Source: Lachnospiraceae bacterium (lineage in GTDB: Bacteria; Bacillota; Clostridia; Lachnospirales; Lachnospiraceae). Taken from it: DNA of 64,000 bases. Below are positions 28,068 through 37,545 of the stretch, piece by piece; the first letter of the stretch is position 1, and each line of letters begins with the position of its first letter. Made by a program: the position numbers and the translations under genes. Location: positions 1-64,000 of the forward strand of contig JAILHF010000056.1 in the NCBI GenBank assembly GCA_024696005.1, given 5' to 3'. The notes under the pieces are model-generated. The model did not search any database, was not told the origin of the DNA, and saw only the letters and a list, made by a program, of their open reading frames with translations.

Positions 28068-28967
28068 ATGAAGATACATGTTGATGAAACAAGCCGCGAG
28101 ATCCACTCGCTGAGAACAAAGATCGGAGACTGGGTGATCATCTTCATCTGCGTCCTGATCGCGATCATATGTCTTCTGCCCATGCTGAACCTCCTGGCCA
28201 GGTCCCTGTCCTCTTCGGAGTATCTGGTAAAGCACCAGGTGTACCTGCTGCCCAAGGGCCTGAATTTCAACGCCTACAGCACCGTGCTTGATGATCCGAA
28301 GTACATCCGTGCCTTCGGATGGACCGTGCTCCTGACCGTGATCTGCACGTTTTTGAGCCTTGCGGTCAGCACGCTCTGCGCCTTCCCGCTCATCTTCGAG
28401 AAACTGAAGGGCCGCAGCGTGTTCAACGTCATCATCACCGTCACGATGTTCTTCAACGCCGGCACGATCCCCAACTACCTGCTGATGCAGAAGCTGCACC
28501 TGCTGGACAACCCGCTGGTGCTCATCATTCCCGGCTGCCTGAGCGTTTACAACATGATCATACTCCGCAGCTTCTTCTACGGCATACCGGATTCCCTGCG
28601 TGAGTCTGCCGAGATCGACGGTGCGAGCTATTTCACGATCCTCTGGAAGATCTATCTTCCTCTTTCCAAGCCCGTGCTGGCTACCCTCGCCCTCTTCTAC
28701 GCGGTAGGACGCTGGAACGGCTATTCGGATGCCCTTATGTATATGAAGAACAAGGATTACTATCCCCTGCAGCTTCTTCTGTACAACATCCTGAACAACA
28801 TCAACTCAGTCGAGGTGAGCACGCAGGAAGGCTTCTCGACGCCGGGACTTTCGGAATCCTTAAGGGCTGCGGTGGTCATGTTCTCCACGATCCCGATCCT
28901 GTGCATCTATCCTTTCCTGCAGAAGTACTTCATCCAGGGCGTGACCCTCGGAGCCGTAAAGGAATGA
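28068..28967 (+). CDS. Oligosaccharide ABC transporter permease, LplC/YtcP type
   Basis: 299 residues with six membrane helices. The motif ESAEIDGASYFTILWKIYLPLSKPVLATLAL is the EAA loop of the MalG-like half. The C-terminal QKYFIQGVTLGAVKE ending is typical of LplC/YtcP permeases. It starts 9 bp after the LplB gene with a TAGGAGG site and forms the channel heterodimer with it. Confidence 0.93.
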   Translation: MKIHVDETSREIHSLRTKIGDWVIIFICVLIAIICLLPMLNLLARSLSSSEYLVKHQVYLLPKGLNFNAYSTVLDDPKYIRAFGWTVLLTVICTFLSLAVSTLCAFPLIFEKLKGRSVFNVIITVTMFFNAGTIPNYLLMQKLHLLDNPLVLIIPGCLSVYNMIILRSFFYGIPDSLRESAEIDGASYFTILWKIYLPLSKPVLATLALFYAVGRWNGYSDALMYMKNKDYYPLQLLLYNILNNINSVEVSTQEGFSTPGLSESLRAAVVMFSTIPILCIYPFLQKYFIQGVTLGAVKE

Positions 28968-29044
28968 TCATTACACCAACATTGTGATCCGGGCGGGAAA
29001 CCGCCGCAAATCATAAAGTCACACCAATCAATAAGGAGGGAAAA

Positions 29045-30769
29045 ATGAAGAAGAGAATTTTGTCAATGTTGCTTGCCGGCATCATGGTCGTCTCCATGGC
29101 AGGCTGCGAAAGCGGCAACGGCGGAAACGCCGAGCCGACCGGAACCGGAGTACCCGATCCCGCCGAGCCCGTTACCCAGGACACCTTTGAAGGTGACGGA
29201 TCCGAGATCGAAGGCGGCAATGCCGCAGAACTGACGGACGGCAAATTTGCCGAGACCAGAAAGATCACCGTCGAGGTCTATGACCGCGAAAACGACGGCG
29301 GTTCCGATCCCACCAACAATATGTATACCGATTACATCAAGAAGGGCATGCTCGAAGATCACAACGTGGAAGTGGAGTTCGTGTCCGTTCCCCGCTGGAC
29401 CGAGGTTGAAGAGATCAACCACCTGCTGGCGGCCAACACCGCTCCCGACATCTGCCTGACCTACGACTATCCCACCATCCAGACCTATGCCGACATGGGC
29501 GGCGTGCTGGATCTGCAGAACCTGGTCGTGGACAACAAGAACGACCTGCCTCATCTCTGGGACTGGCTGGGCACCACCAACATGTACTGGGACAAGAGCG
29601 TAAAGGACGGCACCCTGTGGGCCATCGAAGGAAAGCGCGCAAACAACAACCGTATCGTTACCTTCGTCCGCAAGGACTGGCTTGATACCCTCGGCCTCAA
29701 GGAGCCCACGACGACGGAAGAGTTCCACGAGATGCTCGTAGCATTCAAGGACAATGCAAAGACCCTGCTTGGCGATGACGCCTCCAAGATGATCCCGTTC
29801 TCCTGCTCCGTGGACGTAGGCTGGAGAGCAGCCCTGCTGATCGAATCCAAGCTCGATCCCGCCATCACCGACAAAGAGTTCTATGTGAACGGTTTTGATG
29901 ACAGAAAGCTTACCCAGAACGGAACCAAGGATGCTCTGAAGATCCTGAACGGCTGGTACAACGAAGGCCTTATGTGGAACGACTTCGCTCTTCACAAAGG
30001 CGATACCGTAGAAGACGATAACATGAAGGCCGGTTTTGTCGGCGCATTCATGCACAACTGGGATTATCCTTTCCGTAACGGCGAGGATTCCATCAACGCA
30101 AACCTGAAGAGGATCGTGGGCGACAACGCGAAGTTTGTTGCGGTTGACTGCTTCGAAGATGCCAACGGCAATTACACCAAGTACTGTGACTCCACCGCAG
30201 GTGACAGAAAGATCTTCTTCCCCGCTACAAACGACGAGCCTCTGGCTTCCCTGCTGTACCTTGACTGGATCTCCGATCCCACGCACATCGAGTACCTGCA
30301 GATCGGTGAAGAAGGCGTGAACCACAACACCCTGGCTGACGGCGCGTTTACCTTCATGCCCGCTACCGGAGAAGCGATCATGAACTCCGGCCAGAACATC
30401 GACTACACCATCACCTGCAACGGTCTGCACCTGTCCACTCCGGAGCTGACCGAGAAGTCCCAGAACAACAACTATCCTCCCTGCGATCCCGAGGATGTTG
30501 CAAAGGCAAACGCTGTAGCAAACAACGGCAAGAAGCCTACCAAGAATGCCAAGATCACCGCGATCGAAGCTGAGAACGGCATGGGTGAATCTCTGAGCTC
30601 CAAGAGAGACGCTCTCTACGATTCGGTCCTTGTCTGCAAGCCCGAAGAGTTCGATGCTACCTGGGATCAGTTCATGGATGAGTACCTTTCCGCAGGCGGA
30701 CAGGCCATCATGACCGAGCGCCAGGCTGCATGGGAAGCTCTGTACGGTGACAGCGTGACCCTGGAGTAA
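29045..30769 (+). CDS. Extracellular sugar-binding lipoprotein of the LplA type
   Basis: 574 residues. The signal peptide ends in a VSMAGC lipobox with Cys21 as the lipidation site, followed by a Gly/Asn-rich linker. The mature protein is a family-1 solute-binding protein of the large LplA type (over 500 residues, many Trp/Tyr/Asp), with motifs such as PDICLTYDYPTIQTYADMGGVLDL and LLYLDWISDPTH. AAGGAGGGAAAA precedes the ATG. It delivers the sugar to the two permeases upstream, and a terminator follows directly. Confidence 0.92.
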   Translation: MKKRILSMLLAGIMVVSMAGCESGNGGNAEPTGTGVPDPAEPVTQDTFEGDGSEIEGGNAAELTDGKFAETRKITVEVYDRENDGGSDPTNNMYTDYIKKGMLEDHNVEVEFVSVPRWTEVEEINHLLAANTAPDICLTYDYPTIQTYADMGGVLDLQNLVVDNKNDLPHLWDWLGTTNMYWDKSVKDGTLWAIEGKRANNNRIVTFVRKDWLDTLGLKEPTTTEEFHEMLVAFKDNAKTLLGDDASKMIPFSCSVDVGWRAALLIESKLDPAITDKEFYVNGFDDRKLTQNGTKDALKILNGWYNEGLMWNDFALHKGDTVEDDNMKAGFVGAFMHNWDYPFRNGEDSINANLKRIVGDNAKFVAVDCFEDANGNYTKYCDSTAGDRKIFFPATNDEPLASLLYLDWISDPTHIEYLQIGEEGVNHNTLADGAFTFMPATGEAIMNSGQNIDYTITCNGLHLSTPELTEKSQNNNYPPCDPEDVAKANAVANNGKKPTKNAKITAIEAENGMGESLSSKRDALYDSVLVCKPEEFDATWDQFMDEYLSAGGQAIMTERQAAWEALYGDSVTLE

Positions 30770-30803
30770 GTTAATTCCTACCTACCCATAAGAATACAAC
30801 AGG

Positions 30804-30834
30804 AAAGATGCTCCGCAAAAGCGGGGCATCTTTT
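30804..30834 (+). terminator. Terminator of the sugar importer operon
   Basis: AAAGATGCTCCGC-aaaa-GCGGGGCATCTTTT forms a 13-bp stem with one wobble pair and a T-run, 34 bp after the lipoprotein stop codon. Confidence 0.88.
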
Positions 30835-30856
30835 CCATTTGGCATACGGAATGGCA

Positions 30857-30937
30857 AGCCGTCGCAGGGCAGGAAGCCGGTGGCGGGATCCGGAGCCGGG
30901 AGCGTTTCAGCGGGACGGGACGGATCCCGCGACGGCT
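30857..30937. repeat. Dispersed hairpin element with nested inverted repeats
   Basis: GCGGGATCCG (30883-30892) pairs with CGGATCCCGC (30921-30930), extended outside by AGCCG/CGGCT. A competing pairing joins AGCCGTCGC (30857-30865) with GCGACGGCT (30929-30937). The interior GATCCGGAGCCGGGAGCG and GGGACGGATC match the 77-bp repeats near 17.2 kb. The 256-bp gap 30770-31025 holds this element, the terminator before it and the leader of the next gene. Confidence 0.7.
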
Positions 30938-31025
30938 CCGACCAATTGGGGAACAATACCCCTTGTGGTTTTCCGGATTATGTGATATTCCAAAAGGGTA
31001 TTCATTCAGAAGTGAGGAAGAGAGC

Positions 31026-32114
31026 ATGGACAGTCTGATCGATTATGTACAGTGGATGAGCGATATCCCCATCAGGGCAACGGGCTTTCGGGACGTGGAT
31101 GCGCTCGTATTAAGCAACCTGATCTACATCAACCTGTCTTCGGTATTTGAAGAAGGCTCGAAAGAGGTGTACCTGAAAGATTGCCGGAAGATCCTTGATT
31201 CGGGAAAGGTAGAGACCGCGATCGCGATCCGCGATGACAAATATGCCGAGCTGCTTCGGGCCACTGTTGATTCCGTGCGCTTCGGCGAGCTGCGGATCAG
31301 CGATTACGTCGACATCATCCGCAATGATCCGCCGGTGCAGTTTGCCGTGGTGAGTTTTCATGATGATGACGGCCTGTCCTTCATCTCTTTCCGGGGAACC
31401 GATGACACGCTGCCCGGATGGTACGAGGATTTCATTACCTGCTATACCGTGACCGAGGCCCAGAAGATGGCGCGGGAATACGCCGACCGTGTGATCGCGG
31501 CAGCGCCTGAGCGGCGCTGGATCATGGGTGGCCACTCCAAAGGCGGCAATCTGGCTCTGTATGCAGGCGCCACCATGAAGAGCGAGCTCTTCTCCCACGT
31601 GACAAAGATCTATGACCTGGACGGGCCGGGCCTGTGTCCCGAAGTGATGGAATGCCCTTCGATCGACCGCCTGCTGCCCCTGACCACCCGCATCGTTCCG
31701 GAGTTTTCCGTGATCGGAAAGGTGTTCGACATGGACATCCCGGACACCAAGATCATCAAGTCCTTTGCAAAAGGGCTGTTCCAGCACGCGCCGATCTCCT
31801 GGGGCGTGGATCACGGCAACATCGCCGCTGCCGCGAAGAACAATCCCTTCAGCATCTGGTTCAACGATTTCTTTGCCAACTGGATCGCCCGCACGAACAT
31901 TGACGAGCGCAAGATCTTTTTCAGTGAAGTGTTCGAAGCCATCAACGCCGGCGGAGCCACCAACCTGGAGGAGCTGGCAGATCAGGGCATCGAAGGCTTC
32001 TTCGCGATTCAGAACCGCCTGAAAAACGCCAGCGATGTGACCAAGCGGGTAATGTACGACTTTACCAAGCAGGCATTCTTCTCCAGCATCTTCCCGGGAC
32101 AGAAGACGACGTGA
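31026..32114 (+). CDS. DUF2974 (Mbeg1-like) alpha/beta-hydrolase
   Basis: 362 residues from the ATG at 31026. The lipase-type nucleophile elbow WIMGGHSKGGNLALYAG has its Ser near residue 172; upstream come FISFRGTDDTLPGWYEDF and downstream KIYDLDGPGL. These are the signature blocks of DUF2974 proteins, common in Clostridia. The natural substrate is unknown. It follows the sugar importer after a terminator, so it probably has its own promoter. No signal peptide is seen, so it is cytoplasmic. Confidence 0.85.
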   Translation: MDSLIDYVQWMSDIPIRATGFRDVDALVLSNLIYINLSSVFEEGSKEVYLKDCRKILDSGKVETAIAIRDDKYAELLRATVDSVRFGELRISDYVDIIRNDPPVQFAVVSFHDDDGLSFISFRGTDDTLPGWYEDFITCYTVTEAQKMAREYADRVIAAAPERRWIMGGHSKGGNLALYAGATMKSELFSHVTKIYDLDGPGLCPEVMECPSIDRLLPLTTRIVPEFSVIGKVFDMDIPDTKIIKSFAKGLFQHAPISWGVDHGNIAAAAKNNPFSIWFNDFFANWIARTNIDERKIFFSEVFEAINAGGATNLEELADQGIEGFFAIQNRLKNASDVTKRVMYDFTKQAFFSSIFPGQKTT

Positions 32115-32170
32115 TCGTGGCGGTTCAGCGGCTTCTGAACCTGGCGTATAACTCAAGCACCGCCACGATC
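32113..32170. repeat. Nested inverted repeat at the convergent gene ends
   Basis: GATCGTGGCGGT (32113-32124) and ACCGCCACGATC (32159-32170) are perfect 12-bp arms. Inside them GGTTCAG/CTGAACC (32122-32141) forms a second hairpin. It spans the stop codons of the two converging genes and may act as a mutual transcription stop, although no T-run follows. Confidence 0.6.
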
Positions 32171-32832
32171 CCCATGAGGATCCAGAAAAAGATAAAGAAG
32201 CCGATGACAAACTTCAGGCGGATGTCGTTGATGTAGCTCCGGTAGGCCTCCCGGGACTCCGGCGCGTCTTCCTCTGCTTTCCGGAGGATATCCAGTTCGT
32301 TAAACCCGTTAATGTCCTCGGGGATCGGCTCGCCGCCCTCGGGGATCGCGTCGATCCCGCCCTTTTCCAGGCGCTCCATCAGGTATTTCTTCGCCCGCTG
32401 CTCCTTGCCCCCTCCGATCAGCCTTATAAGAAGCAGATGCAGCAAAAGGACCAGCGGCAACCCAAGCAGGAACAGGAGCTTGCCGGGCTCCATCCGCGAA
32501 TTCACATAACCGTAAAGCGCCCCGGCCGTCAACCCGCCCCAGAGCAGGATCCCCAACACGCCCATGACCCGCAGAAAGCCCGAGCGCCGGATCACATACT
32601 TTCCTTTTTTGTTTTTGACAAAAGGGACACGGTCATAATAATGGCTTCGTTTTCCGATCTGCCATACGTACACATCGATCCCGTCCCCGTCCGTGCGTTT
32701 CAGCTGAAATGCGGGGCGCAGCTTCTCCGCGCCTCTCGTGATCCGCATGTTGATCCAGCTTATCCCATTCAGAAACAGGATCACGAGAGCACAGATCAAG
32801 AGCCCCATCAAGCCTGAGCGTATATCATTCAC
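32125..32832 (-). CDS. Membrane protein of unknown function
   Basis: 235 residues with about four hydrophobic helices (about 8-28, 88-110, 118-140 and 208-230) and a charged domain of about 65 residues between the last two. I recognise no family. The first start is a GTG at 32832 without a clear ribosome binding site; an ATG eight codons later is also possible. A good promoter overlaps the 3' end of the S41 peptidase gene upstream. Confidence 0.65.
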   Translation of the reverse strand: MNDIRSGLMGLLICALVILFLNGISWINMRITRGAEKLRPAFQLKRTDGDGIDVYVWQIGKRSHYYDRVPFVKNKKGKYVIRRSGFLRVMGVLGILLWGGLTAGALYGYVNSRMEPGKLLFLLGLPLVLLLHLLLIRLIGGGKEQRAKKYLMERLEKGGIDAIPEGGEPIPEDINGFNELDILRKAEEDAPESREAYRSYINDIRLKFVIGFFIFFWILMGIVAVLELYARFRSR

Positions 32833-32882
32833 TTTTTATGCACTTGTTTCATGTTCATGAGCTTTGTTTTCAAACCATTCCC

Positions 32883-32911
32883 ATTATAGTACTGACCGGT
32901 GGCATCGGCAA
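32883..32911 (-). promoter_or_regulatory. Promoter of the unknown membrane protein gene
   Basis: Minus strand: TTGCCG, 17 bp, perfect TATAAT, about 50 bp before the GTG start. It lies at the end of the upstream S41 peptidase gene. Confidence 0.65.
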
Positions 32912-34654
32912 TCACTTATGCCCCTCGAGCTGATCGACCGCATATTTCAGCTCCGGATCGATCCCCTCGGAACTGAGATGCCTGTACATGTCAAACAGTT
33001 CCAACGCATACTCCTTCGTCATCGGGATCCGGACATCGAGCGGGATGCGGTTTTCACGGCTATCATCGGTATCGATGAGCGGAACGCGTTCAGAAGAAAG
33101 CGTAAGATTGGCCGGATAGGCAATGCCCAGGCCATCCGGAATACAGATCTCTCCTCCGTTATTCTGATTGACGCCCGCGCTCGCCGTCATGCCCATGAGT
33201 GTCACACCCGGACAATCCCCCATGAATTTGGCCACACCGTCACCCGCACTCATGCATCTCGCATTCACCAGCACAACAACAGGCAGATCACTGTAGCGTC
33301 CGTCGGGAAAGATGTAATGTTCTTCTTTTACGTGATATCCCGCTGCATCCTCATATCCGAAGCAACAGAGCGGCAGTTTTTCCTTTGTAAAAAGCGAAGC
33401 AAGTGCTCCTGCAACGAAATCCGAACCGCCCATGTTATTTCTCAGGTCGATGACCAGATATTTCATGCCCTGAGCCTCGAGACCGGCGATGATGTTCGCA
33501 AAGTACTCCGTCAGCTCAGGATAATAGCCGTTTTTCAGCACGGCCCCGGCATCCAGAAGATCGTCATATTGCTCGGCGGTCACACGAAGATAAGCGCATT
33601 CTTCATCGAGCATGAAGGATTCGAAGTTCTTCCCGAACGCCTCGTGGCCCAGCAGGACGCTGCGCGCAAAAGACAGCCGGTTTTCGTAAGTGCCATGCTC
33701 TTTGAGTTCTGCTGTCCGCACATTCCCGTCGTCGTCCAGAAATGTGACCGTCACGCTTTCCCCTCCTCTGCCCGCGAGGAAAACGGGACGAAATACGTCC
33801 TCATTGCTCCTGACAGGGAATTCAAAGCCCGGATATATGCATTCGGTGTCGGCAATCGCTTCCTCGATGTCGCGCCCATCCCAGGACAGTATCTGTGTCC
33901 CGTCATGAATGCCCAGCCCGTTCAGGCCGAAAATGCCGGGCTCGTCTGTAAGAAAGCCGGAATCCGGTTCGGTGCATACAGCGATGACACTGCCATCATC
34001 CAGCTTTATCATTGACAAGCCATAGTCATTTCCCGAAAGCTCTTCGCGGAGTTCATTCTCAAAGTCGTCCGAAAGGCGGACATAGACGTGTGAATCATAA
34101 AAGCGGTAGGTCACTTCATTAAGCACCATCGCATAGGCAAGCTTGTCCCTGTTCTTTTCGGCTTCCTCCACCCTCGGAAGATATTCCCGGAGCAGGGCAT
34201 CGCAGTCGATCTTTTTCCAGCTGCCGAGGCAATACTCCTTCGACAGGGTATCCATCATCTTTCTGAAGCCCTCGACATAGCTGCAGCGGGAATAATTGTG
34301 CACGACCAAATTGATCGAAACAAACAGAAAATACACGCACAAAACAAACACTGCCGTCAGCGATACCGCCGACTTCACGGCGAGCGGCTTTTTGCCCTTT
34401 CCGGGCAGAAGATACAAAAGCGGCAGAAGGGCCTCCAGATACAGACATGCAAAATTCCGGAACAAAAGTGTTCCGAACACGGCTAAGTGAATGCCCGCGG
34501 CGATGGCCGGCAGAACACAGAGCAGCCTAAGCAGCCCCTGCTTCTCCTTTTTTCTCAGAAGGGGGCACAGCAGCGCAAGGATGAGCGCATATAACAATAT
34601 CCCGAGCGACAGCATGCCGCTCGGTGTTTTCATGGCAAGAAAGAACAGATACAT
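32912..34654 (-). CDS. Membrane-anchored S41-family (C-terminal processing) peptidase
   Basis: 580 residues. Four hydrophobic helices occupy about 1-120. A Tricorn/Ctp-like extracellular part follows, with a PDZ-like segment (about 210-275; GLGIHDGTQILSWDGRDIEEA). The S41 core has YLVIDLRNNMGGSDF and VVVLVNARCMSAGDGVA, the latter with the likely nucleophile Ser near 468. A GAGG site precedes the ATG. It starts 24 bp after the beta-lactamase-fold gene. Substrates are unknown. Confidence 0.85.
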   Translation of the reverse strand: MYLFFLAMKTPSGMLSLGILLYALILALLCPLLRKKEKQGLLRLLCVLPAIAAGIHLAVFGTLLFRNFACLYLEALLPLLYLLPGKGKKPLAVKSAVSLTAVFVLCVYFLFVSINLVVHNYSRCSYVEGFRKMMDTLSKEYCLGSWKKIDCDALLREYLPRVEEAEKNRDKLAYAMVLNEVTYRFYDSHVYVRLSDDFENELREELSGNDYGLSMIKLDDGSVIAVCTEPDSGFLTDEPGIFGLNGLGIHDGTQILSWDGRDIEEAIADTECIYPGFEFPVRSNEDVFRPVFLAGRGGESVTVTFLDDDGNVRTAELKEHGTYENRLSFARSVLLGHEAFGKNFESFMLDEECAYLRVTAEQYDDLLDAGAVLKNGYYPELTEYFANIIAGLEAQGMKYLVIDLRNNMGGSDFVAGALASLFTKEKLPLCCFGYEDAAGYHVKEEHYIFPDGRYSDLPVVVLVNARCMSAGDGVAKFMGDCPGVTLMGMTASAGVNQNNGGEICIPDGLGIAYPANLTLSSERVPLIDTDDSRENRIPLDVRIPMTKEYALELFDMYRHLSSEGIDPELKYAVDQLEGHK

Positions 34655-34678
34655 GTAGATTACTTCCTCATTCCGTGC

Positions 34679-35848
34679 TCACAGCATGATCCCGTTCACC
34701 ACGGCGCGGACCCTGTGGTGATGGTACAGCTCCTCATTCGGGCTCATGTTGTGCATGTACACAACCGAGAAACGGTCCACCGGATCCGCTTCCACCCAGA
34801 TGCCGGTGCCGCCGGTCCAGCCGAAATTCCCGACATGCCCGTTATGGCCGTACTTCTGCGTCATCAGGGTGCGGAAACCGAGGCCGTAGCCGTAGCCGGC
34901 AAGATAGTCATTCTCAAAGTCCTTCAGCTGTTCCGGCCCGAGCTGGTTTTCGTGCAGCATCGCCACCGTTCCGCTGCCCATGAGCTTTTTGCCCTTGTAG
35001 GTGCCGCCGTTTGCGAGCATCTGCATGAAGACCGCGAAATCGTGCGCGCTGATCAGCAGGTTCGGACGTGCTCCTGCGGGCGTCGTGTCCGGATCGGCGG
35101 CCAGGAAATACTTCGTCGGTTCAAACTGCCCCGGTCCTTTCTTCGCATAGTTCGTGACCAGGCGGTCTTTGTTGCCGGGACGGGGGAAGGTATCCGCGTC
35201 CTCCATCTCCAGGGGATCGATCAGACGGTCCTTGAAGACTTCGCGCAGCGCTTTCCCTTCAAAGGTTTCCACCAGAACACCCGTGATCTCGGAGCCAAAG
35301 CCGTACAGCCAGTGGGAGCCCGGCTCGAACATCACCGGGACATCCGCCATCGCTCTCACTTCCTCCGCGATCGTCGGTGTCCCCTTTTTCAGGAGTTCTT
35401 CCATCTTTTTGCTCATTGCGGCCAGGGTCGGGGTATTCGGGCTGACCGCAGGCATCATGCAATACGGCAGGCCGCACATCATCGCGACCGCATCCCGGAT
35501 CGTGATCGGCTTTTCCAGCGGGACTGTATCGATGTCGCCGTTGGGACGGCAGACATATCTCTGCGTGTTTTTCCACTCCGGCAGATAGTAATACAGCGGA
35601 TCACTGAACAGGAACTTTCCTTCTTCAAAGATCATCCCGAGTATCGCATAGGTGAAGAGCTTCGTCGTGGAAGCCTGGCTGAACATGCTGTGCACATCCA
35701 CCTTCTTCCCCGACTCGATGTCGGCATATCCCGCCTCGCCGTGATAGATCAGCTCATCTCCCTGCATCACGGCGACGGCGCATCCCGGATTGCTCCCCTG
35801 CTCCACAAAGCCGTTGATCAATCTGTCCAGTTTAGAAAAGTCTCTCAT
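34679..35848 (-). CDS. Beta-lactamase-fold serine hydrolase (class C/esterase type)
   Basis: 389 residues from the ATG at 35848 with GGGAGG upstream. QASTTKLFTYAIL has the S-x-x-K catalytic motif, YGFGSEITG is the Y-x-S/N motif, and HNGHVGNFGWTGG is in the position of the third motif. There is no signal peptide, so it is probably a cytoplasmic esterase or peptidase rather than a true antibiotic-hydrolysing enzyme. The S41 peptidase follows on the same strand. Confidence 0.85.
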   Translation of the reverse strand: MRDFSKLDRLINGFVEQGSNPGCAVAVMQGDELIYHGEAGYADIESGKKVDVHSMFSQASTTKLFTYAILGMIFEEGKFLFSDPLYYYLPEWKNTQRYVCRPNGDIDTVPLEKPITIRDAVAMMCGLPYCMMPAVSPNTPTLAAMSKKMEELLKKGTPTIAEEVRAMADVPVMFEPGSHWLYGFGSEITGVLVETFEGKALREVFKDRLIDPLEMEDADTFPRPGNKDRLVTNYAKKGPGQFEPTKYFLAADPDTTPAGARPNLLISAHDFAVFMQMLANGGTYKGKKLMGSGTVAMLHENQLGPEQLKDFENDYLAGYGYGLGFRTLMTQKYGHNGHVGNFGWTGGTGIWVEADPVDRFSVVYMHNMSPNEELYHHHRVRAVVNGIML

Positions 35849-35865
35849 TTTGTAACCTCCCGAAT

Positions 35866-36861
35866 TCAATTGCTCGATGACGAAGAAGTGACACAGATCA
35901 TGATGCACATCATGATGGCAACTTCTTCCGCAATAACCATAGCCACGGTGCTGTTAAGGGCCGAGCTGTTCATCAATGCGCCATTCATGCTGTAAGAATC
36001 GCCTACCAGCATGGCCGAGAACAAAAGCCTCTGCTTGCTGTCAATCGACCAATTGCCGAAGCCTTTTATCGATTTGAGATAGTCGGAAACCTCGACGATC
36101 TCGTCCACAAGAGCGTCGTTGTCACTGTCCGCGTCGATGAGCGTTCCGAGGGCAGCGAACTCGTTATAGGCATTTCCCCACTTGACGCCGTGCTCCTTGA
36201 TCGTGTTGTAAAGCCTGACAACCCTGTCGCTCTTTTCCCTGATGTTGCCATCCGTAAGCGCAAGGATCTCTCCCAGGCCCTGAAGCTCATTTTTCTCCAC
36301 CTTGATCCTGATCTCATCCTTCAGATAGGAATAGCATTCCTCTATTTCTTCACAGATGCTGTCTGCGCTCTTGTCCGTCATGGCCAGCATGATCACGAAT
36401 ATGATATCTTCCGAGGATGTAAGAATGGGATGCTTCTTCGCCATTTTCTTATACAGCTCCTCGGCTTTCTTTTTCACCAGCTCCGTGTCATCCGCTCTGC
36501 CGGCTTCGTATATGCTGATCGCTCCCTGGAGCATGAAGGAACTGTCAAACAGCTCGCCCTTGTTGAGTCTGTCATATACCGCCTTGACCTCTTTCAGATA
36601 CCGCTCCGGATCGTCCGCAAGCGCCATCTTGCTGACCACGATCGCCTCGGACGTATCCCGGAAGACCGAAAATGCGCCTGTATTCTTCTTGAGGATCTCT
36701 TTGCATGCTTTCACTCTTTCGATATCCGCTTCTTTGCCGGCAGCGGAGAAAACAAGCGCCGCCGCGATGTTCATGAGCGAATATCCCCACTTGAACTCCT
36801 TCTCGATCTTTTCTCTGTTGGCAACCAGCAGGTCCACTTTGGTTTTGATGGCGTCTTTCAT
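35866..36861 (-). CDS. DUF4003 family protein
   Basis: 331 residues, mostly helical, no membrane segment until a hydrophobic Ala/Met/Ile/Cys-rich end with a run of Ser. FKWGYSLMNIAAALVFSAAGKEAD at the N-terminus and LTSSEDIIFVIMLA in the middle match DUF4003 proteins of Bacillota, whose function is unknown. AAAGGGGTACAAAA precedes the ATG. It sits between the HD-domain gene and the beta-lactamase-fold gene with gaps under 25 bp, so the set is likely one operon. Confidence 0.8.
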   Translation of the reverse strand: MKDAIKTKVDLLVANREKIEKEFKWGYSLMNIAAALVFSAAGKEADIERVKACKEILKKNTGAFSVFRDTSEAIVVSKMALADDPERYLKEVKAVYDRLNKGELFDSSFMLQGAISIYEAGRADDTELVKKKAEELYKKMAKKHPILTSSEDIIFVIMLAMTDKSADSICEEIEECYSYLKDEIRIKVEKNELQGLGEILALTDGNIREKSDRVVRLYNTIKEHGVKWGNAYNEFAALGTLIDADSDNDALVDEIVEVSDYLKSIKGFGNWSIDSKQRLLFSAMLVGDSYSMNGALMNSSALNSTVAMVIAEEVAIMMCIMICVTSSSSSN

Positions 36862-36881
36862 TTTTGTACCCCTTTCTTTTT

Positions 36882-37478
36882 TTAGTTAGTGGTTAAGAAG
36901 TCGTATTTGTCCTTCTCTACAGCTTCATACAGATCTTTTCCCATTTTAGCCTCAAAATATGCTTTCAGTTCAAGATTCGTCTGCCATTTGCCGGGATCGT
37001 ATGACCCATACCGCCTCTTCACATCTGACATGCGGTCTATGATATCCATTATACCATCTGCTCCGGCAATGGCATCACATAATTGGATCAGTTTATCATA
37101 ATCGTCCTGTCCCGTTTCCCGGAGCTTCTCCCGGATCATTTCGGTATCTTCTTCAGAAGTGTCGAATTTGCCCACATAAGCTTCTATCTTGTCTTCATTG
37201 AAGGAATGTGTCAGGCATATCCTGGCGACCTCATCAAACCCGAGGGACATCATGTATTTATATCCCTCGGAAACGTGTTTCAGCTGAAACACGCCGAATT
37301 TGCGTCCGATATCGTGTAACAGGCCCAAAACATATGCCTTCTCGGGATCCATTCCCGCGTATTGCGCGATCTTCTCCGCACAATGCGCCGTTATCATGCT
37401 ATGACTGACCCACTGACCGGGGTTGAAAGTTTCTGCGTCTTTCAGCAGTTTTTCAGCTTCTTCTCTTGTTGGGTACAT
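36882..37478 (-). CDS. HD-domain phosphohydrolase
   Basis: 198 residues. The HD motif is HSMITAHCAEKIAQYAG followed by GLLHDIGRKFG, giving the metal-binding His...His-Asp pattern, with a further LTHSF His downstream. Such small HD proteins act on nucleotides or phospho-metabolites; the substrate cannot be told. A GAGAGGAGC site precedes the ATG. It leads the HD/DUF4003/hydrolase group and follows the flippase gene. Confidence 0.85.
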   Translation of the reverse strand: MYPTREEAEKLLKDAETFNPGQWVSHSMITAHCAEKIAQYAGMDPEKAYVLGLLHDIGRKFGVFQLKHVSEGYKYMMSLGFDEVARICLTHSFNEDKIEAYVGKFDTSEEDTEMIREKLRETGQDDYDKLIQLCDAIAGADGIMDIIDRMSDVKRRYGSYDPGKWQTNLELKAYFEAKMGKDLYEAVEKDKYDFLTTN

Positions 37479-37545
37479 GGTGGATAGCTCCTCTCTGGTG
37501 GAATATCATACCTATTATTTCCGCTTCACTACTTTTTTAATTCAT

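Noticed and set aside
32113-32170. Recombination or attachment site
   Set aside because: The nested inverted repeat lies between two convergent genes with no integrase nearby; a termination role is simpler.
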